From positions 15,469,936 to 15,533,935 of the forward strand of contig NC_080422.1 of the NCBI RefSeq assembly GCF_029873635.1: 64,000 bases of DNA, read 5' to 3'. A model generated the notes under the pieces. It ran no database searches. It was not told the origin of the DNA and worked only from the letters and a program-made list of their open reading frames with translations. The DNA is from Malania oleifera. Its lineage: Eukaryota > Streptophyta > Magnoliopsida > Santalales > Ximeniaceae. Of this stretch, positions 44,712-55,710 are shown in pieces. Position 1 is the first letter of the stretch, and the number at the start of each line of letters is the position of its first letter. The translations under genes were made by a program, and so were the position numbers.

Positions 44712-46550
44712 TGTCACGCCTCGAACCTGTAGATGGGTCCCAGGTGTGAAAATAATAACCTAATCTGTCTCTGTATCAATTAAACATACATGATACAATA
44801 CTGAAAGAGGGTCCGACCCCGTGGGGTATGCGGAAGCCCTACAAAACATACAAATACATATCCATACCCTTCAAATACACAACGGAAATTGTTCAATCTA
44901 TCCATATAACATACCATACCAGAGTCTATACAACACTAGGATATATGTTCCCATAATTACAAAATATACTCCGGGTGTTTACAAAAACCATCACGACATC
45001 CCGGTTACAAAAGTCGTACCTATCCAGGCACTAACTGTAGCTAAACAACATCCCCGCTTCCGGATGCTAGGATGTTAGTTTTGGCTACCCGAAGGACCTG
45101 AAAACATTTGTATATACATTCAAGGTGAAACACCTCTCAGTAAGGAAGAAAACAGGTTATATCAGTGCATGGCATACCAGTGTTATTTTACGTAAAACAT
45201 AACACCATTCAATGCAATATAGTTTCGAAACATTTCCATACAGTTCCAATATTTTCACAAATCCATTCCAGTATATACGATACCCAAACATACGGTCAGT
45301 GTCGTCACACTCAAACAACTGAAACCCTGTGATAACCGAAGCCTCACAGTGGTACGTCGCCAATACGGTGTAGCTCACACCCATCGGTGACTAGCCGGAA
45401 CACACTGGCGATATTTCACGCCTTCGGATATAGAGTTAGACACTCTCGCCCACGGTAATGAACTAGTACATGGCGCAGCGTACGGTAATTAGCCTCCATA
45501 TGGCTGTTTCAGCGTACGGTAATTAGTCGCCACTAGCTAATTTCACAAAATCTAGAATCATTTTGGAACTCATGTTCCTATGCTCATCAGCGTACGGTAA
45601 TTAGCCGCCACTAGCTGTTTTACAAAATACCTGGAACAATTACATATAACTATACATTCCACACTCATTTGGTATACTGTAAATCATATCGTTTTCCAAT
45701 TCACGCATACAATTTTATACAAATATGGATACGGTCACCTCAATAATACAGTTTAAATATAACATACCATTTTCCAAACAACGTAGAGATGATACCCAAT
45801 ATCCCTGATTTTCCCAAAAACTGTAACCGGAAAATCCCGCATTTTTACCCGATAGATTTCCCCATATCAGTAGTCAAACACATACATACGATCGTAACCT
45901 ACAGGTTTACCGATCTCGATTTCAAAAAAGAACTGATATAAACAGAATCCCCTTACCTTAACCCGAAATCGAACCACGAACTCTACGGCTCTCAAAACTA
46001 CGAACCAAGACACCAAAACCTAAACAACACAGAACAATACTTTCTTACAATTCGTACTACTACACATATTATGAAACAGAAGTGGAAACCGAGTCTTACC
46101 TCGATTTTGGACCAAAATCCAAAACTGTTCGAAATGAGATTCTGATCCGCTATTCGCGAAGAGAATCCTGCCCTAATCAACGCAATAACATTAGATTTAC
46201 CAATCAAGCGATGAACGGCAAAGAAATCTAGAGAGAGAGAGAGTGGTCTACAAGTTCTAGAGAGAGAGGGAGAGGATTTTTGAGATTACTTAGCTTGGAA
46301 GTAAGGAAACTGATATTTATAACCCTTTTGACTCGGCTGCCCTCATCCACGAATAGCGTCCTCATCGACGAGGCCATATAGATAACTCGTTGATGAGACA
46401 AGGACCTCGTCGACGAACCTCTGAATTTCGTCAACAAGAAGAACTTAGACTTCATCGACGAATTCTGTCTTCGTCGACGAACTCTGCTCCATTACCAATT
46501 TACCCTTCTTTTATATAAAGAATCCATATATCACGGTTCGAGCTCTTACA
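44712..46550 (-). repeat. Left (3') LTR of gypsy D
   Basis: Forward TGTCACGCCTCG to CGAGCTCTTACA, 1839 bp. The polypurine complement ACCTCCCCTCC follows directly (46551). Inside, GCGTACGGTAATTAG repeats at about 45478, 45519 and 45590. A TATA box (forward TATTTATA, 46314-46321) is followed by a cluster of TCGTCGACGA-like motifs (46322-46485), which is upstream of TATA in element orientation. Confidence 0.9.
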
Positions 46551-46848
46551 ACCTCCCCTCCTTACAAAAATTTTGTCCTCGAAATTTGCAATCTCTCATT
46601 ACGAACTCATTTATACAACTGAATACATACACACTCTACGAAGAACCGGCGGCCATTTCTACGTAGCCCCATCACAATACATATATTCCCTCACTTATGG
46701 CAGAAGAATACCGTGGTTACATACATACATGACCTCGGGAGCTCACAATGCTACAGGACTCTCCCAGAGACTAACCACACAACACTAACACGATAACAGA
46801 GTACTACATACATACATACCTATACCAACCCCGCTATCTCGCTACTAC

Positions 46849-47466
46849 TCAAAACAATTGCGGATACTTTCGGCGTATTTCTGCTTCTAACTCCCAAGAA
46901 GCTTCTTCAATCGCGTGGTTTCGCCACAACACCTTCACCAGTGGTATCTCCTTAGTACGTAACTTCTGAACTTTTCGGTCCAGAATCTGAACTGGTACTT
47001 CCTCATACGCCAAAGCATCCCCAAGTTCCAAGGACGCGTAACTAATAACATGCGACGGATCCGACATGTACCTCCTTAACATGGATACGTGAAATACATC
47101 ATGTATCCTCGAGAGCGTAGGAGGTAGTGCAATCTGGTAGGCCACCGAACCCACTCGTTCTAGAATCTCGAATGGTCTGATATACCTCAGGCTCAACTTG
47201 CCCATCTTCTCGAATCTTATCACTCCTTTCATCGGAGCGATTCTTAAAAATACCTTACCCCCCACCTCGAACTCTAATTCACAGCGACAAACATTTTCGT
47301 AGCTCTTCTGCCGACTCTGAGCCGATTTAATCCTATTGCGGATCAAACCCACCTTCTCAGACACCTGCTGTACAAGTTCAGGCCCTAATTCCTGACATTC
47401 ACCAACCTCGTCCCAATACAAAGGAGATCGACACCTCCGACCATACAAAACCTCGAACAGTGTCAT
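46849..47466 (-). pseudogene. gypsy D integrase C-terminus and chromodomain
   Basis: The minus-strand frame starts at MTLFEVLYGRRCRSPLYWDE and contains KVFLRIAPMKGVIRFEKMGK, IHDVFHVSMLRRYMSDPSHV and VPVQILDRKVQKLRTKEIPL, ending in a chromodomain. This is the best preserved part of element D. It is a transposon part, not a host gene. Confidence 0.9.
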
Positions 47467-47499
47467 CCCGATGCTAGCCTAGAAGCAATTGTTATAGGC

Positions 47500-48150
47500 A
47501 AACTCCATTAGTGGCAGAAACTGAATGCAACTACCACCGAAGTCTAATACGCAAGCCCGTAACATATCTTTTAAGATCAGTATTGTCCTCTCCGAATGTC
47601 CATCATTTTAGGGGTGGAATGTTGTACTGAAAGTAAGATTTGTCCCCAGTGCTTCCTACAAGCTCTTCTAGAAATTGAGAAGTAAACCTCGAGTCTCAAT
47701 CTGAAACAATGGACACCAATACCCCATGCATTCTTACTATCTCATGCACATACAAGTCTGCTAGCTTACTCAAAGGGTGACTAACATTCATCAGTACAAA
47801 GTAAGAAGATTTCGTCAAACTATCCACGATTACCTAGATAGCATTCTACCCGTGAAGCACTGGCGGTAATCCGGTAACAAAGTCTATGGAAATGCACTCC
47901 CATTTCCACACTAGAATAGCTAAGGGTTGTAACGGCCCTATTGGCCTCTGATGCTCAGCTTTCACCCGCTGACACGTCAGAGACTGCTCCACAAACCAAG
48001 TAATATCCCTCTTCATACCACTCCACCAGAAGGACTCGCACAAATCTTGATACATCTTCATGCTACCCAGTATACAAAGAACGATGCGCCTCTTCCAGAA
48101 TCGTCCCTCTGATTTCGTCATCATTTGGAACACACAGCCTGATCCCAAAC
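47500..48150 (-). pseudogene. gypsy D integrase zinc finger and core
   Basis: The minus strand has WWSGMKRDITWFVEQSLTCQ, the zinc-finger end CLTCQ..K.EHQ, and CISIDFVTGLPP at the start of the core. Fossil. Confidence 0.8.
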
Positions 48151-48399
48151 CTCAACACACCTCCCTCAGAGATGTTAAAATCTGCAGCCAATCCCTGCTG
48201 TACTTTCTCCATAATCTCAACCAACTCTGCATCCCTAGCCTGCGCGAATTTAATATGTTCAAACAAAGTCGGATGGATTACTAAGCTAGCAATGAAAGTC
48301 TGATGATCACCAACCACCAACTCTACGCCAAGACTTTCCAGATCCCGTCTGATATGATGTTGAGCTATAACTGCAGACACTACCGCATGCTCTGACTTC

Positions 48400-48900
48400 C
48401 GAATCAATGCGTCAGCTACCACATTAGTTTTCCCTAGGTGATAACTAATCGTGCAATTGTAGTCCTTGATTAACTCCAACCACCGCCTTTGCCTCATATT
48501 CAACTCCTTTTGCGTGAAAAAGTACCTGAGACTTTTGTGGTCAGTGAAAATCTCACACTAAACACTATACAGGTAGTGTCGCCAAATATTCAACGCATAA
48601 ACTACAGCGGCCAATTCCAGATCATGCGTAGGGTAGTTCTTCTCGTATTCCTTAAGTTGCCGAGAAACATAAGCAATTACCTTACCCTGTTGCATAAGTA
48701 CACATCTCAAACCTTTCAGAGACGCGTTGCTATAAATCACAAAACCATCTTTCCCCAAAGGAACGGTCAAAATCGGAGCAGTAATCAATCGTCATTTCAG
48801 CTTCTGGAAACACTGCTCGCAATCCTCGATACAATTAAACTTCATACCCTTTTTGGTCAATCGTATCAGAGGCTCAGAAAACTTAGAGAAGCCTTCCATG
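48400..48900 (-). pseudogene. gypsy D RNase H region
   Basis: The minus strand has [20 protein letters not shown] and [20 protein letters not shown], then [20 protein letters not shown], the usual RNase H to integrase linker of chromoviruses. Fossil. Confidence 0.85.
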
Positions 48901-49094
48901 AATAGACGATAATAACCCGCCAGTCCCAGAAAACTCTAAACCTCCTACACACTCTTCGGTCTCGTCTAGTCAACTACAACTTTAATCTTACTAGGATCAA
49001 CTGAGATACCGTCCTTAGACACCACATGGCCTGAGAATGCAACCTGATTCAACCAAAACTCACACTTCTTCAGCTTGACATACAGCTTCCTCTC

Positions 49095-49859
49095 TCATAG
49101 AATCTGTAGCACTAACCTCAAATGGTTTTCATGCTCTTCCGGACTTCTCAAGTATACTAGAATATCATCAATAAATACCACTACAAACTGGTCCAGGTAC
49201 TCATGGAAAACCCTGTTCATCAGATCCATGAACACCGCCGGAGCATTCGTCAGCCCAAAAGGTATGACTAAGAACTCGTAGTGGCCATATCTAGTTCGGA
49301 AAGCAGTCTTCGCAACATCCTCAGAGCGAACCTTCACCTGATGATACCCTGACCGTAGGTCGATCTTCGAAAAGACATGTGTTCCCTGCAACTGGTTAAA
49401 GAGATCATCAATACGAGGCAACGGGTAACGGTTCTTCACAGTCACCTTGTTAATCTCACGGTAATCAATGCATATGCGCATCGACTTATCCTTCTTCTTC
49501 ACAAATAAAAGTAGAGCTCCCTAGGGCGAAACACTCGATCGGATAAAACCCTGGTCCAGTAGTTCCTGCAACTGCTCCTTCAACTCCCGAAATTCTACAG
49601 GAGCCATCCGGTATGAAGCTTTAGAGATCGGTGCCTTGCCAGGCAACAACTCTATCGCAAACTCCACCTCACGATCTGAAGGTAAACCGGGTAAATCTTC
49701 TGAAAACACATCCGGAAACTCGTTGACCACTCGAATATCCTCGAGCCTAAACTCCTTCCGCAGTGGTTCCTTCACACAAGCTAAAACCCCTGACATCCGT
49801 CCAAGAGTAACCTCCTCGCCTGTAATGCCGATTAAATCTATGGCGTCGAATGCACACAC
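49095..49859 (-). pseudogene. gypsy D reverse transcriptase region
   Basis: The minus strand has [20 protein letters not shown] and [14 protein letters not shown], then [54 protein letters not shown] and [10 protein letters not shown]. All reverse transcriptase blocks appear in order. Fossil. Confidence 0.9.
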
Positions 49860-50165
49860 AATCCCACGAACTCATACTCCTACTTCCCAAGAGGTCTAAA
49901 CACTATTACCTTCATACGATAATCAATCACCGCATAACTAGAGAATAGCCAATCCATCCCCAGTATGATGTTGAAACCAGACATGTCGTATACCACAAGA
50001 TTCGCCGGTAGTAGCCTTCCCTGAATTACCACTGGGCAGTTTCCTAACATCTTACTCGAGTTTCAGCCCCACACAACTTCATAAAACTAGCAGATATAAA
50101 CGAATGGGTTGCTCTCGAATCAAATAAAACAATAGCTCTATTCGAAAGCAGTAACATGGTACCTA

Positions 50166-51161
50166 TCACCACGTTCCCAGCGTGTTCCGCATCTGCTCAA
50201 GTAAGTGAAAATACCCTCGTTGGAGCCATGGTTGCCTAGTAGTTTCCCCGAGGTATCTAATTACTCCCACGGTTCTGGCTCTATGCAGGCGTATCTCTCC
50301 TCGGTGCCTGAAAGCTCCGTGACATGTGGCCTGGCTTGCCACAGTTGTAGTAGTTACCCCGAAATGGCTGACATTCGCCATCGTGCCATTTACGACACTT
50401 GGCGCATGGTGCGGAGGATGGATCCCTTGAGAATTCTGCCACTCAGTGTTCTGCCGATAACCTGAACTGTAGTTCTTCTTCTTCTTCCACTAAACCTGTC
50501 AAGGACCAGTCTGAGACCCAGATGATACTGGCTTCTTCCTCTGTTCCTGCACCACCTCATCTCCCTGAAGGTCGGCCTCAACTATGGCGGCTTTATCCAC
50601 CAAAACAGAGAACTCGCGGATCTGCAGCATCCCTACGAACTTGCGGTTATCTTTCCTCAGACCCCTCTCAAACCTCCGAGCCTTCTCGTACTTGTTCAAA
50701 ACCAAGTACGACGCAAAACGAGACAACTCAATATATCTGACTGCATATCTCTACACCGTCAGGGTACCTTGCATCAGGCATGAGAACTCATCGGCCTTTG
50801 CATCGCGAGTGGAAGTCGAGAAGTATCTCTCAAAGAATACCTCCTTGAAGCAGCCCCACGTCATACCCAATGGACCAGCTCTCTACTTCTCAAGTAGACT
50901 TACTGCAGTCCACCAACGCCAGGCCTCTCCAGACAGCTGGAAAGTAGCATAAAGGACTCTATGCCTATCTGTGCAGTGGAGGACTTCCATAATCTTCTCT
51001 GTCTTCACGACGCAGTCCTCTGCTATAATCGGATCGGGTCCTCCTGCAACATTCAGAGGGTGCATATGTGTGAACCTCTCGATGGTACACCCCGCATCAG
51101 AAGGAGAGCTCTCATGTCTCCTAACACTTCGCCCGATCTCGCGCGGAACTTGCCTCGTCAA
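50166..51161 (-). pseudogene. gypsy D gag region
   Basis: Minus-strand gag pieces: ATFQLSGEAWRWWTAVSLLE (about 50940-50883), FASYLVLNKYEKARRFERGL (50720-50660) and a zinc knuckle NYYNCGKPGHMSRSF (about 50350-50305). Fossil. Confidence 0.85.
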
Positions 51162-51550
51162 ATCTCATGGCACGAAAGGAGACTCATCACTCGAAGTCCC
51201 CTCGGAGCGACTATCCAAGTTGTTATCCTTGGGCTATATTTGGAAAATAGAATGGGAATCGGTTAGAATTCCTATATCGTACACAGTCAACACAATCATT
51301 AGCACTAATCATGCAAACTACCACTCTAACGGGTCCAGGTCTGTCCTATAACACCGACACAAATCCATCAATGGTTTGTCGTGATCTTTCTGAAATCATC
51401 ATTCCAAAAAGAACACAAAACACCACCAACGAGTCCCCGTCTAGCAACAACACAATCCTTGACCTACTCTATCCATTTCCTACATCCTAGACTCTAGTAT
51501 GTACACATAAATACACCTAACCAAGTCTACAAGACCTAATAACCCGGTTA

Positions 51551-51562
51551 GCTCTAATACCA
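51551..51562 (-). other. Primer-binding site of gypsy D
   Basis: GCTCTAATACCA, complement of a tRNA-Met-type PBS (one difference from the common form), three bases from the right LTR. Confidence 0.8.
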
Positions 51563-51565
51563 AGT

Positions 51566-53420
51566 TGTGAGGCCCCGAACCCGCAGATGGGTCCCAGGTA
51601 TGAAAATAGTAACCTAACCTGTCTCTGTATCAATTAAACATACATGATACAATACTGAAAGAGGGTCCGGCCCCGTGGGGTGTGCGGAAGCCTACAAAAC
51701 ATACACATACATATCCATACCCATCAAATACACAGAGAAAACTATTCAATCTATCCATATAACATACCATACTAGAGTCTATACAACACTAGGATATACG
51801 TTCCCATAATTACAAAATATGCTCCAGGTGTTTACAAAAACCATCACGACATCCCAGTTACAAAACTCGTACCTATCCAGGCACTATCTGTAGCTAAATG
51901 ACACCCTCGCTTCTGGATGCTAGGATGTTAGTTTCAGCTACCCGAAGGACCTGAAAACATTTGTATATACATTCAGGGTGAGACACCTCTCAGTAAGGAA
52001 GAAGACATGTTATATCAGTGTGTGGCATACCAATGGTATTTTAAGTAAAACATAACACCATTCAATGCAATACAGTTTCGAAACATTTCCATACAATTCC
52101 AGTATTTTCACAAATCCATTCCAGTACATACGATACTCAAACAGACGGTCAGTGTCGTCATACTCAAGCAACCGAAACCCTGTAATAACCGAAACCTCAC
52201 AGCGGTATGTCACCAATACGGTGTAGCTCACACCCATCGGTGACCAGCCGGAACACACTCGCGATATTCACACCCTCAGATATAGAGCCGGACACTCTCA
52301 TTCACGGTAATGAACTGGTACATGGTGCAACGTATGGTAATTAGCCACCACATAGCTGTTTCAGCGTACAGTAATTAGCTGCCACTAACTGATTCACAAA
52401 ATCTAGAATCATTTTGGAACTCATGTTCCTGTACTCATCAACGTACAATAATTAGCCGCCACTAGCTGTTTTACAAAATACCTGGACCAATTACATACAA
52501 CCATACATTCCACACTCATTTGTAAATCATATCGTTTTTCAATTCAAGCATACAGTTTTATACAAATATGGATACGGTCACCTCAATAATACAGTTTAAA
52601 TATAACATTCCATTTTCCAAACAATGTAGAGATGATACCCAATATCCCTGATTTTCCCAAAAACTGTAACCCAAAAATCCTACATTTTTACCCGATAGAT
52701 TTCCCCAAATCAGTAGTCAAAACATACATACGATCGTAACCTATAGGTTTACCGATCTCGATTTCAAAAATGAACTGATATAAACAAAATCTCCTTACCT
52801 TAACCCGAAATCGAACCACGAACTCTACGGCTCTCAAAACTACGAATTAAGACAACAAAACCTAAACAACACAGAATAATACTTCCTTACAATTTGAACT
52901 ACTACACATATTATGAAACAGAAGTGGAAACTGAGCCTTACCTTGATATTGGACCAAAACCTAAAACTGTTCGAAACAAGATTCCAATCCGCTATTCGCG
53001 AAGAGAATCCTGCCCTGATCTACACGGTAATGTTAGATTTACGAATTAGGCGATGAACGGCGAAGAAATCTAGAGAGAGAGAGTGGTCTACAAGTTCTAG
53101 AGAGAGAGGGAGAGGATTTTTTAGATTACTTAGCTTGGAAGTAAGGAAACTAATATTTATAACCCCTTTGACTCAGCCGCCCTCGTCGAAAAATGGCGTC
53201 CTTGTCAACGGGGCCATATAGATAACTTGTCGACAAACCTGATATTACCGGTTTCCCAAAATCTCTCGGCTTCTCCTCGTCGATGAGCCTCTGAATTTCG
53301 TTGACGAGAAGCACTTAGACTTCATCGACGAATCCTGCCTTCATCGACGAACTCTACTCCATTACCAATTTACCCTTCTTTTATATAATTAATCCATATA
53401 TCACGGTTCAGGTTCTTATA
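51566..53420 (-). repeat. Right (5') LTR of gypsy D
   Basis: Forward TGTGAGGCCCCG to GGTTCTTATA, 1855 bp, alignable throughout with the left LTR. TATA at 53154-53161 (forward TATTTATA), then the cluster of degenerate TCGTCGACGA-like motifs (53170-53360). Confidence 0.9.
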
Positions 53421-53425
53421 GTGCT

Positions 53426-53561
53426 AACCAACACCCACGCTCCTGAAACGCTAGAATGCTAGGATCGACTACTCGAAGGACTTGAAAAGGATTTGTATGA
53501 TAGGGGTGAGACACCTCTGAGTAAAGGAGAAAGAGGTTATATTAGTGTGTGAATACATGAG
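53426..53561 (-). repeat. Outer gypsy LTR, right piece
   Basis: Continues the LTR cut by element D. GCTAGGATCGACTACTCGAA, GGACTTGAAAA and GGGGTGAGACACCTC correspond to the same blocks inside D's own LTR (about 45067-45140). It is truncated on the right by the LTR that begins at about 53562. With 44392-44711 it makes only part of an LTR. Confidence 0.65.
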
Positions 53562-55480
53562 TGCTATTGATTACGCGCCGAAACTGCGTAATTGGACGTT
53601 TAACCCGGGTTTTACGGTTTATATTTTTAATTAAATGTCTAAAATTATCCAATATTTTAATAAAGTGCCAAAATCATCATTCTTGAACTTTATTGCAATA
53701 TTTATGAAGTTTTGGTAATTTTTTGTCGTAGGAAAAATCTCGGAAACCAAAACCAACACCTGTTCGTATTTCATGCATAACTTTTCCGTCCAAGCTCCGA
53801 TTGAGATGATTCAAATTTCTGGAGAAAGAGAAAAGGATCATCTACAACTTTCGTGTTTTGAGTTTTGTGAGATACGGGCTCCAGAAGAGTCAGATTTGCG
53901 ATGAATAGAGAATGAAAAAAAATAAAAAAAAAAATATATAACAATACGGGTCAACCCTTTCCAAACGGGTCGGGTCGTGGCTTCACGGATCCTAGGGCAG
54001 CACATCCCCCTTCCCTATATATTTTTCTCTTATTCTTCTTTCCAGCAAGCAGCCCCGTGAGGGCTGTCCTCTTCTCTTCTTCTCCTTTTCTTCTTCTTCT
54101 TCTTCTCTTCTCTTTACTTTGATTTATTCTCGTCTTCTCGCTCTCTCTGTTTCTATTTGTTTTCTTTTTCTTCCCCTAAGCTCTGCAAACCTGAGACTCA
54201 GTCCTCCCTTCTCTTTCAGTCCTCTGCTTCTTCCTTTAGTCAACAATTCCAGCCGTGGCAGCCCCTGTTCCAGCACCTACGACTCCATCACAGCAGCCAC
54301 GGTCGAACACAGCACTAGCAGCTCCTCTGCTCAACCTGCAGCAGACCACCACGACCCCCTGCTGCTGCCATCAACAGCAACACCACAGCAGTAGCTTCTC
54401 CCCTTCTCCTCCTCGTCTAGCTCTCCACGCACCAGCCCAGCCTTCACTCCAGCTCTCCACCACACAGCAGTCCTAGCAAAGCATAGCAGCTCCAACAGAT
54501 CAGCAAATCTCCCACGGCCTAAAACTTTCATGGCTTTTCTTTTTCTCTCTCCCTCATCTTTTCTTTCTTTTTATATAATTTTTGGTTAGTTGAATAAGTG
54601 TTAAATGTTATCTTTTGAAGATTATTTAAAGTTTTGAATTTGAATATTGTGTTAGTCGGATAATTGTTAAGTATTAATTTTTTTTTGGGTTATTTGAAAT
54701 TTTGAATTGCGAATGTTATTTAAAGTGCTTTTATTATGGTAGTATTCATTTATTTTCTTAGATAAAAATTAGTGGTATATTTAGCTAGCAGTAGTTAATT
54801 TTTGGTTCTTTTTGAAGCTCAGCTTAATTAGGGTCAGATTTATCAAAGTTTGCATTTTTATTGTGTTTCGATAGCATTTAAATTTAGGTTTTTGTTTGTG
54901 TTTTTTTTTATTTTGGTTCGAGTTCTTGATTTTTGTTAAAGTTTCAATTTTTAATGTGTGTGTGTGTGATTGAGTTTCCATTATGTGCTTTAATTCCATG
55001 ATCAATGTTACCATTTTTAGTCAATGCGTGTCCCAATGTTTCCTTAAGTAGATTAGAGTTTCCGTTTTTGCTCTCAATTTCAGTGCATGCTAGGTTTAGA
55101 GTTTTGTTTGTTTCGTGTTTAAATTGTGATTGTGGTTGCGTATTTTTAATTTCATGTTTAAAGTTTTCATTTTTAGTTAGTATGCTCTAGTGTTTCCTTA
55201 ACTAGTTAGGGTTTTTATTATTGTTATTTAATTCCGTGCGTACTAGTTTTAGGACTTTAATTTGTGTTTTCATTTAAGTCTCCACAATCTTGAAAACCTG
55301 AATCTGAACTAAGTTCAGTGCATTTTAATTTTGATTAGGAGAACGTTAAATCTGAGATTAAACGCATTCCCTGAGGAGACGATCTAGCCCTTGGGCTTAA
55401 TATTACACGACAGAACTCCTATACTTGGGATAGCTTCCGAGCTGCTCATTTTTCGAGTGAGTCAGTTATTTCAACAGCAA
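53562..55480 (+). mobile_element. LTR of a different gypsy-type element (probably solo)
   Basis: It begins TGCTATTGATTACGCGCC, then AACTGCGTAATTGGACG and TTTAACCCGGG, followed by a GTCCAAGCTCCGATTGAG block and a CATCTACAACTTTCGTG block. A TATA-like CTATATATTTTTC lies at about 54012 with a CT-rich leader after it. The 3' part has CCCTGAGGAGACGATC and CTTGGGATAGC (about 55370-55430). These are landmarks of plant gypsy LTRs of the non-chromovirus type. Neither end could be fixed with a site duplication, so the right edge is approximate. ORFs inside (for example 54119-54394) are low-complexity Ser/Pro/His readings and not genes. Confidence 0.6.
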
Positions 55481-55710
55481 ACTAATTCATCACCCCTAAT
55501 CTTAATTCAAGGTTCAATCCTGCAACCTAGATACCCAACCCGTCAATAGTTTACCATGGCTTTCCTAAAATCATCACCCCAGAAAAGTCACACAAACCAT
55601 CACGGAAGTCCTGCATCTAGACCACAAAACCAGACCTCAAATTCCCTTATCCTATACTTTGGTATTTCTAGAGTCCACAAGACCTAGCATCCTAGGCTCT
55701 AATACCAAAC
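55481..55710 (-). mobile_element. Internal remnant and PBS of the gypsy element whose LTR starts at 55711
   Basis: The sequence resembles the leader of element D (about 51360-51560): ACAAGACCTA followed by a GCTCTAATACCA PBS complement (55696-55707) three bases from the next LTR. It shows that the 55711-62492 LTR is a 5' LTR of a minus-strand element (E) whose body has been lost on the left. Confidence 0.6.

Larger units (their letters stand above)
44712..53420 (-). mobile_element. Ty3/gypsy chromovirus element D (Tekay/Del-like), full length but broken
   Basis: LTRs at 44712-46550 and 51566-53420 flank a 5-kb interior. The site duplication GTGCT is perfect (44707-44711 and 53421-53425). The PBS complement GCTCTAATACCA (51551-51562) adjoins the right LTR, so the element is on the minus strand. 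Parts in order: gag with CCHC knuckle (about 51161-50280), protease (about 50160-49930), reverse transcriptase (49859-49095), RNase H (about 48900-48400), integrase (about 48150-47500), and integrase C-terminus with chromodomain (47466-46849). The chromodomain wording (LVKVLWRNHAIEEASWELE) fits the Tekay/Del clade. The LTRs agree at roughly nine of ten positions over the first 200 bp, so insertion is millions of years old. About ten breaks; no part is likely to be active. Confidence 0.92.

Noticed and set aside
54119-54531. Ser/Pro/His-rich ORFs in the 54 kb region
   Set aside because: Low-complexity CT- and CAG-rich leader of an LTR. No domain and overlapping frames on both strands.
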